Origin: Dysidea avara
Taxonomy: Eukaryota > Porifera > Demospongiae > Dictyoceratida > Dysideidae
DNA length: 64,000 bases
NCBI RefSeq assembly: GCF_963678975.1
Contig: NC_089274.1
Coordinates: 26,847,053-26,911,052, forward strand
Direction of reading: 5' to 3'
In this document: one piece after another, positions 54,294 to 64,000 of the stretch
Position numbering within the stretch: the stretch's first letter is position 1
Layout of the letters: each line of letters opens with the position of its first letter
Made by a program: the position numbers and the translations under genes
The notes under the pieces: model-generated
What the model was told of the DNA's origin: nothing
Seen by the model: the letters and a program-made list of their open reading frames with translations, nothing else
Databases searched by the model: none

Positions 54294-57200
54294 ATGCCTT
54301 CCTACAAGTTGTACTACTTTAATGCAAGAGGCACGGCAGAACCAATCCGTCTCATTTTTGCTCAAGCCGAGGTGAAGTATGAAGACTTTCGATTTGAAGG
54401 CGAAGACTGGGGAAAGAAGTACAAGGCAGGTACGCCCTATGATATCGTACAATAACTCAATTAGCTGAGTCAGCGCGAGAGGATGAGGAGAGGTTATTCT
54501 TGCGTGGCCAGACCGCTTTTTCTTCGTCACGGCGCTTATTATTATTATTTTTTTAAATATATTTTTTTTATTCTGGCCCTAATGGCACTCCCATCCTCCC
54601 CGATCTCTAGCTAGAAGTTAAACCTAATTTAATTTATAAATGACAAAAAGCAGAAAAAAGAGAAAGCAGCTAAACCTACAGAGCCTACACAGACCTACAA
54701 AAATACCGCATGGACCGCCAGCATACACGGCGCTTATCGATTAAAGATTATAAGCGCCTACTCCGAAAAAGGGTCTGGTCCAGAATCAATACGTAAACAC
54801 CCCAAGCTAGTGCTCGGGGTGTTTCATTAACTTTTGTCATAAAACGTACACGTTCTTTTAACTTTCAAACCACGTACGCACTGGAAATTCCATGAACGAT
54901 TGCCGATAGCAGTGATGAGAGACACTGGGGCTGGTTTTCTTAAGGCTGAAAAGCACACGGAACGATTCCTTGTGAAAACGAAAAGGCTAAAGGAGATATG
55001 AGCAAGGAATCAACCCGTGTCCTTTTCAGCCTTAGAAAACCAGCCCCAGTGTCTCTCATCACCGCTATCGGCAATCGTTATGGCATTTCCAGTGCGTATG
55101 TGGTTTGAAAGTTAAAAGGAAGTGTACGTTTTATGACGAAAGTTAATGAAACACCCCGAGCTCTAGCTTGGGGTGTGAAAACAAGTTTACGTATTGATTC
55201 TGGACCAGACTATTTTTCGGAGTAGGCGCTTATAATCTCTAATCGATAAGCGCCGTGACAAAGAAAAAGCGGTCTGGCCACGTGAGACTAGGCCAGACTC
55301 ACTCTTCGCGCGGAGCTTATCGATTGGTAATTATAAGCGCCTAGCTGTGCTTATGCGCCGTGCGAAGAGTGAGTCTGGCCTAGGCGCTTATAATTACCAA
55401 TCTGTAAGTGCCGCGCCAAGAGTGAGTCTGGCCACGCGAGACTAGAGAGAGGGGGGAAGCCTGGGAGGGTCAAAAAGTACTGCCCGGCTTGGCAACGATC
55501 GGAGTGGACTTCACTGTAGCATTGAAATGGGAAGCACTATTACCTGGGGATTTTTTTTTGAGAAAAAAAAACAAGGCTCATGGTAGTGTATCATCAGGCC
55601 AAGAAAGCCGACACGCCACACACAGTGAGTACATTACATATCAAAGATATTCCAGACTTCTGAATAGGTTATGCCCGTTTCGTATAAAATAACACCGTCT
55701 TCTAAACAAGGTGCCATATTACACTTCCACATACTGTGTGGTAGACAGACATGAAGTTTAGTTTATCAGATTCCTTGATGAAAGGCGATTTGATTCATGC
55801 ACAATAAGTTCTTTCGTGTAGTAACAAAGGGGAAGCTAAAAAGGAGCCTTGTACCGTGAAATTTATGTGTTCAAAATGCCCGTAAAAACACGTGTTTTTC
55901 AACATATCTCTGTAAACTAACCTGTTTAACAATTTGTACAGTCGGAGTCTTATTAAGCATCCTTCGCGGCATAGAGGGATAGTTGAACAATGTAGAGATT
56001 TTGTGAGTTAAAGGTTGTAGCTAAATTGGTGTTTTTGTATGTAGTGTAAAATACATGTATTTTCCATTGGACACTGACTGACAAGGAATGATGAGATTTT
56101 ATGATCAGCCTGTTTTATCAAGCTGAGGTTTCAAAAAAGATATTAAACAGATATTAGATTTATCATGAACCACGATAGTGGGTTCATAATAGGGATTGCC
56201 CATGTTTTTTGCAAAAACTCTAATAGAACGCATGCCTAAAAACCACCTTGGAAAGTATCCTCCAACTCAAAACCACCTTCTGGTGGTTATTTGCAATGAA
56301 TATTGGTCCACTAGTAAGTATCAAGTGAAAAGGAAACAGTATGTGTATTTGGGACAAAACTGAAATTTGCCATTTTGTTCATCTTCATATTATTATTCTT
56401 TTGTTTCAGCAAAAGTTATCCACTTTTTCACGCTAAAAACTATATAGCCATGCTTACTGCGTGTCCATGACCTATTAATAAGCCCGTATTCCACAGATTG
56501 CCAACCACCCTACACCTCAAATTTTTTCTAGTTCTCTTCCCCATTCACTGTTGGCAACAGTTCCGTATACTAAAGAAGCTGTATAACAATAAAATTACAG
56601 GATTCCGTTGTGTGAGATCCTTTGGACTTTGTTGTAGCGTTAGTCAAGGCTGAAAGCTATAACAGCACTTCTTACACTTAGAAGATCATGCATAGCGTCT
56701 CTGCATGGTGAGTATAGTCTACTTCTTTCTGTAAGCACACAATCGAGCGACCATACAAGCACTCTCTCAGACATAATGAAGTGATACTGCTAATACCAGA
56801 GATTATTCATTGCTATGAATATAGTTTCTATAAACCATCCTTCCTTTCAGCGCAAAGCCTAAAGTTGGGTGGAATCAGTCTTGTTAAAATTAATAAACTA
56901 TTTGTGAGAACCATAACCAGCTAATTGTCTGACCACATTGTGTAAACAACATGGCTTCGTGCTGCTGATAACCCGTGGTTTACACAGCTACACAGTATCT
57001 GACTTTGTTGTTGTGAATGACGTATGTGCATGCAGATCAGCTACTGTACAGTCTACAGATTAACTGTTATGATGTAGTATATGTGAAACAATTTAGTTTA
57101 TTTGTAGATGCCACATATTGTTTGTGGGAAACCATATGCATTCATAAATGTCCACAGCATAGATTTCACTGTAGTCAGTATAATTATTATTATTGTAGTC

Positions 57201-60200
57201 CATACAGCCCTGGAAATCTGTATGATTCTTATTGTGTACGGTCTTGGCTGAAATGATAAATGCACAAACACTGAGTGTTTAATTTATATCCTTGTCAGAG
57301 CTTCATGCATGTCTTGTGACAAGTAGCTAGCTCAATATCATACCATCTGGTGAGTATTCATGAACACTGCATGAAGATACTACAATGACTATAAGTGTCC
57401 TGACACATGTAGCAAGACAACAGCTGTTCAATATTAGCATGTAATGTACATGTATAGTCTTGTCCACAGTCACGTAAATACTCTAATAATGCAGTCAAGT
57501 GTGTCTGGTAACAATAAAGCTTACACTGAACTTCGACAGCCACTAATGTAAATTGCTCTACGTATCTACAACAATTATCAATAAAGCAATGCATTACTGG
57601 ATTAATAAATAGTACAAAAACTAGATGAATAAAAAATTGAAAATTTTAATAGAGATCGCTGAAAAAGCCATGAAACAAGAAGGGATCGCTGGGGTGGTAA
57701 TGTAAACCACAAATCCCTATTTTGACTCATCTCAAAATGACAGAGCATGTAGCTAAAATTTATGACACAGAGTCAAAATAGGGATTTGTGGTTTACATTA
57801 CCACCCCAGCAATCCCTTTTTGTTTCATGACTTTTTTCAGCGATCCCTATTCCCCTTTTAAAATTTTCAATTTTTTATTCATCTAGTATAAATTTTAATG
57901 TTGACTACCTGAAAATGCTTGATTTGATATATCCCATACATACGTTTTGATATGAACAGGAAGAAAGGAAACAAAAATTTTCACACCATGGCCCCTTAGC
58001 ACACCATTTTTACATTATAGCTATCCGCCAGGTAGGGTAGGCCAGCCACACAGCAAATTTGATTAAATTCACAACAGCCATTTGCGAGATATGGAGGCTT
58101 CAATTTCTTTCGCACACTTTGCAAAAATTACTATAAAACGTAAACATGTGACTTGATTGACTCGATCTTTGGAGCATATAAAGGTGAATTCATGTACCAA
58201 GTTTGCTGTGAATCTGATGAATATCCAAGGAGTTATGAGCGTTTATTCACAAAAAAATCAATGTTTTGTCATGGCTACAGAGTAAACCGAGTATGGGAAT
58301 AACTTGAAAATTGGTGTGTGCGTAGACTAATCATTGTAGCAGTGCCTTTAGATAGTTTGAATAGTAATAGAGTTACAGCTACAAAGTTATAAAGCAAAAT
58401 CCAAACAAGTGTAAAATCATAGGATCAAGATACTCTATTAGAGCAGTCACTGCAGGGTAAAAAAGGTGCATAAAAATGTCGAAAAAAGCTTACCGGAGGG
58501 ACCTCCTTACCTAACACCCGCATCCTTAACCACTGCTATATTGGCTGATCACTTCACATAAAAGTTTGTAATTTCATAGTTCTACCAAAAGAAACACTGG
58601 ATTGTTCTAGAACATTTATGTATGTTCTATTGGAAGTGCTCCAAAAATGTGCACTCTATTAGACTATTACAATAATATTACCAAATATTGAAGTAAATCA
58701 TGGATGATGCTCCCTAAGTCTGTTTATGATCATTGTGTATGTATGTATATATAGAAAAAAGAAGAAATGTGAGTAAAACCAAATCCCAAAGTCAGTCATA
58801 GGCTGGTTTGAGGCCTTATAAAATTCTAAAAGAAGTAAAATCCATATAAAACAGCCAAGCAAGCTGTGAAAAAATGATGCAGCCTTAAAAAGCCTGGGTT
58901 AAAAAAGTTGTGAAATCAAAGGTGGTGGCCAAGAATTGGCTACAATGATGTTAATGCTAATTAGGGAAAGCGTGTTTACACAATATTAGCACGCATAGTG
59001 ACGATAGGTGGGGTAACTTAATTCTTATAGCATATAACAACATGTTGTTTAAAAGTATGTTCACTGGGCTACTTCAAGAAGGTTAACACTATAACTACAG
59101 CGGCTTGTTTTGGAACGATGAACATTAGTGAGTCACGTCTCTGTTTTGAAATTCTTGCCACGTCTTTAATTTCGATTGTGGGTTTACTCACGTGAATCAT
59201 ATATGGCCTGATAGAAAATTTTACAGCGAATCGAATGAAACTTGTTGCAAGTTGATAGGAACAACCACTATCGAGATATAGATCATTTTTTAAAGGTATG
59301 TAAAGAGTTTGCATGTTTTCTTGTCAAAAAGTTATTTACATGGCTAGTTTTGGCATAACTGTTTAGCATTAGGGAAAACCCTTGGTATCATTTTAATCCT
59401 TGTTACACCACAAGTAGAATGACGTAAATTGCATATGAATACTTCAAAAGTTAGTGCTTTGTGCAAGGCACGCACACTTTGGCCAGTTTTCTGGCCTATG
59501 TGGGTTTAAGGGTGAAATTTTATTAGCATTGACATCATTGCAGTCATTTCTTGGCCACCACCTTTGATTTCACAACTTTTTAAACCCAGGGCTGCATCAT
59601 TTTTTCACAGCTTGGCATTTTTATAATATACACACAGATTTTTAACATGAATCAATTGGATAGAGGGAGCTTTCCCTCACACACCACCAAGGAGAAGTCA
59701 GTGAGCTCTCTCTGGGATTCTGTTCTGGACTGGAATCCTATTTCAATATGTACAGCATGCACACTCCCATGTTCATCAACTCTTATAAAACAATCACATT
59801 AGTATGAAAATTTTAATATTACGATAATCACCATGTCATGGGACTTATATCACGATAGTCATGATATATTAAATATGTTAATGTTTTCACGTTTTATTCA
59901 ATGAATTTATAACAATGATTTGACAAAGTTGTCACTTGTTTTTTATGCATCACCACATGTTGTCAGAGAAATATCCTCATATTTTGCAAATATCAAGTCA
60001 CTTTTCACTAAATAATTTTGTTTTTTTATATCAAGATATAGATTTTTCTCTATCACGATTATCATGAAATGTTTCTATCACAATTATTGCAATATACGAT
60101 ATATTGTGGCATCACTAAATCACATAGAGATGGAGAAGATTTCTGTACTTGTAGAAATCATCCATACTACAAGCCTTACTATGTTTCACTACACTAACAT

Positions 60201-63200
60201 AGCTATAATTCATAGATAGTACTCATTTATCTTTACTCAGCTAGTATGTACCATCAAATTTTGATCATTCAATTAGAATGTTTCACAAACACGGTATGAT
60301 GAACGTGGAAGAGTGCATTCCAGTCCAGGTAATAGTGCTTCCCGGTTGAAAACATTCCACGATGTGAACCCTGTCACTGTTTGGATTTGGATCTAATTAC
60401 TGTGTAAGATAGCTGTATGGCTGATACAACACGGGGGGGTACAACCCCAAATAATAGACACAATACATTACTTTGTAAAATTATATGATTATTAATCTAA
60501 ATGTTCAGTCCAGCCGCTAGTCATACCTGATCATATTCTGGTTCATTTACCCCTCTTGTTTTTCTACATTTGGTGGCCTGGTAGGGAGACAACTATATTG
60601 TATAGCCGCCTAGTTGATTTACTCTCTCTAAGAAGCACACTTACACCAAGACATTTTCATTGATGTGATATTCCATCTCATTCTCCTTACTATCTTGGCT
60701 GTCCGAGGTAGTAGGACTGTCATACCTGTGGAGTATCCCACTACCTCTGCTGAACTGTGCTTGGTTGAGGTTCACCTTGACTCCTGTGTTTAATGTTTAT
60801 TGTTTAGTTGTTTATGAAAAAACTTAGCTTGGTGATGTGGAAGTGGCTTATAATGTGTCGTAGTCTAGTCTAAGCTTGTTTTGTTAGTATGCTCATTTAT
60901 ACTGTTTGTAAACATACATGAAACCACGCCCATTTATCAGTACACACAGTTTGTAGGTATGCATGAATCTGCTGTCCACAGACCATAGATATACTACCTG
61001 GGATTAGTATACTTTAAGGTGACTAAATTTAGATATTATATATTGGTGAAATTAGCACATACAAAATTTAGCGATTTATGAATTTGCAAATTGATGTAAT
61101 TAATTAACCATACATTTTGCGTGCACTAAATTTAGTGAAAGAACAAAAATCGCTAAAATCGCTAAATTTAGTGTATCGCTAAATTTAGTCACCTTAAGGT
61201 ATCTGCACAGACTAAAGTAGCTTCTGTCATAAACCACACCCGTATGCATGCGTGGAACTACACTAATTTACCAGTAAAGTGTGTTTTAGTAGCATCCACA
61301 AAGCCACACTTGGTTTGTCAAAACCTACAAATATTACCAAATTTTAAATTTGGCAGTTTGGTGACGAATCACCAATTTGCCAAATTTTGTTTACCACCAT
61401 AATTATTTTGTTGCTACACAGTATCACTGTTTCGATTAGCACTCATTAAGAAATAAATGAATAGATGCCAGGCTGCTCATAGAAATGCTGGTTCCATAAT
61501 CATTTATAAGAAATGAGTAACTGGGCTTTTAAGTGAATAAATACTACGTGCAATATACCTTTTATACAGAAATGCCCTTTGGAAGAGCACCAGTCCTTGA
61601 AGTAGATGGCACAAAGATTTCTGGGAGTATAAATATCCTCCGCTACTTGGGAATAACATTTGGTAAGTACATGTAGTTAACAAATGATATTAAGTGTGTA
61701 CATGTAAGGCCTCATGCATGTAAAGCAGTCTAGTTTAAGCTCTTAGGTTCACTGTTAGAAGCACCTTAATAGTTACATGGCCTAGCCTTGTTATTTAGCA
61801 TATGAAGTTTGCAGTACATGTCTAGGGTAGTCTTGGCTGCTAACTGGTAGGTTGTACTAATGTACGTATTATTAAGACACTTGAAATTGCATATGTACAA
61901 ATACAAGTTTCATGACCTGTTGTCTCACAAAAATTGTGTGGGTAGCTAAGCCTTGATTGATTGCTCAGTGTTTGCAATACAGTAAAAACTAATTGATAAT
62001 ATCCCAACTGTCAAAACTCTTATACCTGATTGTGGATTCAACGAATGACTGATTCATAGTGCTTGCATGAAGGATTTTAATAGCTACAGTGGCTATGTTC
62101 TCTCATCATTTCACTGTTTATGAAGCTCACCAAACAAGTGTTGGAATATCTTAAAATTTCCTTTACGTAGGTGTGGCAAATTTCAAGGATATCAATTGTT
62201 ATTGGTGGTAAGTGCAAACCAAAAAAATTTGGATTTTAATCAGCTTCATGTCCTGGGATTGGTTAGGTAAACGTGTGTGTCTCTGTGTGGAAAGCATTAC
62301 ACGGCGCTGTCGCAAATTGACACCAGTAAAGATAAATGGTACACAGAGGAGGTAGCATGCATTGTACATACTGTGGTATACAAAAGGCACCTGTAGGCCT
62401 GAAGTGACATTGAACAGTCAAAAAACAAGCCTAAAATGCAGGAAATATTGCTTGCACAGTCAATGCTCTGGGAGGTAAGGAATTTGTGTAAAACATGTGA
62501 AATTTGGTACACATAGCTTCAACCATTGGTGAGTTACAATGCTCTAAATACTTAACCCATTAACGGCCACAGCCGCCATATGGCAGCATGGCATTATAGC
62601 TTACTCATACAATAAACTTTAGCCTCGCTATAACTTGTAAAACGCATTTCATAGCAAGATGCGCTAGTACTGAAACGGACACGCCCATAGAGGTCCCATT
62701 TCTGGGATAACTGTATCTTTCCTGGACTAGTGCGTGTTTGTTATGTAATAGCGTAAAGTGTAACCTGTTATAGTAGCTTAATAGGCGAATTAAATCATTC
62801 TTTGAATTAAGAACTAGTAGCTGATAACAAAGAAAGTGTTATACATTGATGGAGACAGGTAAAGCCGACAGTCGGCTGCTTAGTAGTTCTGTGTACTGGA
62901 CAGTTAGTATGATGCGATTTGGCAATTCGGCCAGGGATCCCAGAGAATTTGGCCATCAATTGGTTAAAACCGCGGTACTTTTAAATAGGCAGTGAGCTTG
63001 GTTTTCCCACATGTAGTGCATGCATTACATGTAGTAATGCTTTACACACAGGAATGACTGGTAATAATGATTTGGACAATGCTGTGTTGGGAGGATCTTC
63101 TGATTACTTGGATGACTTAGCCAGTAACGTGTACAAAGCTTGGTTTGCCAAGGATGATGAGAAGGTTATTAAATTAATTTGTGTGCTTTGTACGTAAATT

Positions 63201-63296
63201 TTAGTATAGCTTGCTGAGCTCAAAGAGAAGACTGTACCTCAGATGTTTGGTGTCCTTCAGAAGCATGTGAAGAATGGACACTTCATTGGATCTGAG
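54294..63296 (+). CDS. Sigma-class glutathione S-transferase, GST-2 (4 exons seen, 3' end outside)
   Basis: Exons are 54294-54429, 61570-61662, 63052-63164 and 63210-63296. They join in frame to 143 residues, and the last exon must lie beyond 64000, since GST-1 intron 4 is 4.6 kb. The protein is close to GST-1, but the conserved Arg is kept (NARGTAEPIRL) and residue 24 is Glu instead of Gly. The G-site part AEMPFGRAPVLEVDG is intact. Exon 4 is odd: a 16-base deletion removed the acceptor and the codons for Ala-Ala-Lys that GST-1 uses. A new TATAG acceptor at 63205-63209 leaves a 45-base intron and keeps the frame, giving DDEK-LAELKEK. Intron 1 has grown to 7.1 kb by insertions. Same expected reaction as GST-1. 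Activity depends on splicing at that weak site. Confidence 0.88.
54494..55444. mobile_element. Nest of TAGTCTCGCGTGGCCAGAC foldbacks in GST-2 intron 1
   Basis: A long palindrome (54494-55290) runs from TGCGTGGCCAGACCGC to GCGGTCTGGCCACGTGAGAC. It is followed by a further inverted half-copy array to GGCCACGCGAGACTA at 55444. GST-1 has a short uninterrupted sequence (GGGAGACTCGGGAGTGGGGG) at the matching place. GAGAGG-like sequence flanks both sides. Confidence 0.72.
54528..54737 (-). mobile_element. SINE-2 copy with 12-bp duplication
   Basis: The element 54540-54725 is flanked by CACGGCGCTTAT at 54528-54539 and 54726-54737. It shares CCCTAATGGCACTCCC with the copy at 2228-2389 and has its A-rich tail at the left. 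It is inserted in an arm of the foldback nest, so it is younger than the nest. Confidence 0.85.
55637..57954. mobile_element. CATATCAAAAC element, copy B, with nested insertion
   Basis: Inverse of 17278-18104: 55637-56165 and 57895-57954 align to it. 56166-57890 is extra and includes the MITE at 57620-57897. Absent from GST-1 intron 1. No transposase seen. Confidence 0.65.
57620..57897. mobile_element. 278-bp foldback MITE with ACTAGATGAATAAAA ends
   Basis: ACTAGATGAATAAAAAATTG and its inverse end the element. Arms containing GGGATCGCTGGGGTGGTAAT pair to a loop near 57735-57765. Confidence 0.8.
57975..58640. other. GST-2 intron 1 segment shared with GST-1
   Basis: It aligns with GST-1 20024-20119 joined to 21379-21950. 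It is the reference that shows the empty sites of the two GST-1 intron insertions. Confidence 0.75.
58859..59617. mobile_element. Foldback element, GCCAAGCAAGCTGTGAAAA ends
   Basis: Left GCTGTGAAAAAATGATGCAG and right CTGCATCATTTTTTCACAGC pair. Further in, GAAATCAAAGGTGGTGGCCA pairs with TGGCCACCACCTTTGATTTC. The 760-bp element has an unpaired middle. Exact ends uncertain. Confidence 0.65.
59650..61013. other. GST-2 intron 1, unassigned
   Basis: No exon or element boundary could be supported. ATATCACGAT/ATCGTGATAT-like words are frequent at 59820-60110. Confidence 0.4.
61014..61197. mobile_element. 184-bp MITE bounded by TTAA
   Basis: TTAAGGTGACTAAATTTAG and CTAAATTTAGTCACCTTAA are inverted ends that include TTAA. 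Several further CTAAATTTAG words are inside. TTAA ends suggest a piggyBac-related MITE. Confidence 0.7.
62280..62430 (+). repeat. Shortened REAI/KWDT repeat in GST-2 intron 2
   Basis: The same position as 22690-22930 in GST-1 intron 2, with deletions. It confirms that the repeat was present before duplication. Confidence 0.65.
62550..62990. other. Insert in GST-2 intron 2 relative to GST-1
   Basis: Between CTAAATACTTAA and GGTACTTTTAAATAGG, which are adjacent in GST-1 near 23395-23425, GST-2 carries about 420 extra bases. TTAACCCATTAACGGCCA and GGCCATCAATTGGTTAA are imperfect inverted ends, so a MITE is likely. Confidence 0.5.
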
Positions 63297-64000
63297 GTTG
63301 GTATCCTGTACATGTTAGGGCTGTGCTGATCACCATCTTTACCTATTTGACTGTGTTATTGATATTTTATAAGTACGCTGTAATACCTAACCCACTCATT
63401 GCCATAACTGCATCACATTGTAAATGCTTTGTAACTTCTGCTAGTAGCCACTGCACTTATCCTGTTGTTTTCATGCTCTTATAAGTATATAGGAACATAC
63501 TATTGTGGGTAGTATGTTATCGCATACCTTTTGATGGTCAACAATAAACATTGTATACCGTAGAGTTGGGTTGTTAAGTGCATGTGCTTATAATTTTCAG
63601 AGAAAACTTTTGTAAAAAATCATACTATCTGTTATACTCATACACCTAATAAAATTATGGTGTGCTTAACACGAAATCACTATGTTGTAATAGCTAATAG
63701 TTTGTGCTGGTCACCACGCCAATGTGTAAGGATATTTGACTCCATTTCTGGGTGAAATCCTTCATGATAAACAAGAATATCGCAATCCAGAAGACTGATT
63801 TGCTGTTTGCATAGTGAAGGGAGACCTCAAGGGAGACGTAAGCGCTCAAGTGGACAAATTTTCTAGCACTTCCAGTTTTTCTTCCCCTATGTAGCTTTGT
63901 TGCGTGTTGAGCCTCGCATTTGACCATGCACGCTTATCAGCCAGGTTGATCACAAGATATGTGTATGCGCTTAGCAAGTAATAATTATGCGCTTAATAGA
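63297..64000. other. GST-2 intron 4, start
   Basis: Aligned with GST-1 23731-24010 up to about 63570, then unrelated. No exon seen before the window ends. Confidence 0.6.

Overview
This is AT-rich eukaryotic nuclear DNA, most likely from a sponge and probably a demosponge. Genes are split by GT-AG introns, some of them very short (45 to 55 bases). There is a large intronless secreted or membrane protein of a type I associate with sponges, and there are many inverted-repeat transposons and SINEs. The species assignment is inference. No operons, rRNA, CRISPR or prokaryotic signals were seen.

Layout: 1-3086 is repeat-bearing flank. 3087-6611 (+) is one intact intronless gene for a beta-helix-like ectodomain joined to a multi-pass membrane domain. 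6612-19200 is almost entirely mobile DNA: a tRNA-derived SINE, foldback elements, and a roughly 7.2-kb inverted-repeat structure (11690-18903) whose two arms date each other's insertions. 19203-28493 (+) is a complete five-exon sigma-class glutathione S-transferase gene, GST-1. 28500-33880 is repeats. 33883-36763 (-) is a decarboxylase-like gene of the phosphatidylserine decarboxylase/PsiD type, with a separate N-terminal exon and three frameshifts before an intact catalytic region. 36800-53500 holds SINE copies, CAGGGGCGGATCC elements, a 5-kb hAT-like element with an 8-bp target duplication (41049-46022), and a LINE reverse-transcriptase remnant split by a second hAT-type MITE. 54294 to past the window end (+) is GST-2, a paralogue of GST-1 whose last exon lies outside.

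The two GST copies share promoter, exons and most intron sequence, so this is a segmental duplication. Comparing the copies gives empty sites for several transposon insertions. GST-2 has lost the ancestral acceptor of its fourth exon but may use a new one that keeps the frame. Three foldback elements sit end to end in its promoter and add most of its CACGTG boxes. The most gene-like novelties are the 1174-residue membrane protein and the frameshifted decarboxylase. I found no clearly new multi-gene system.
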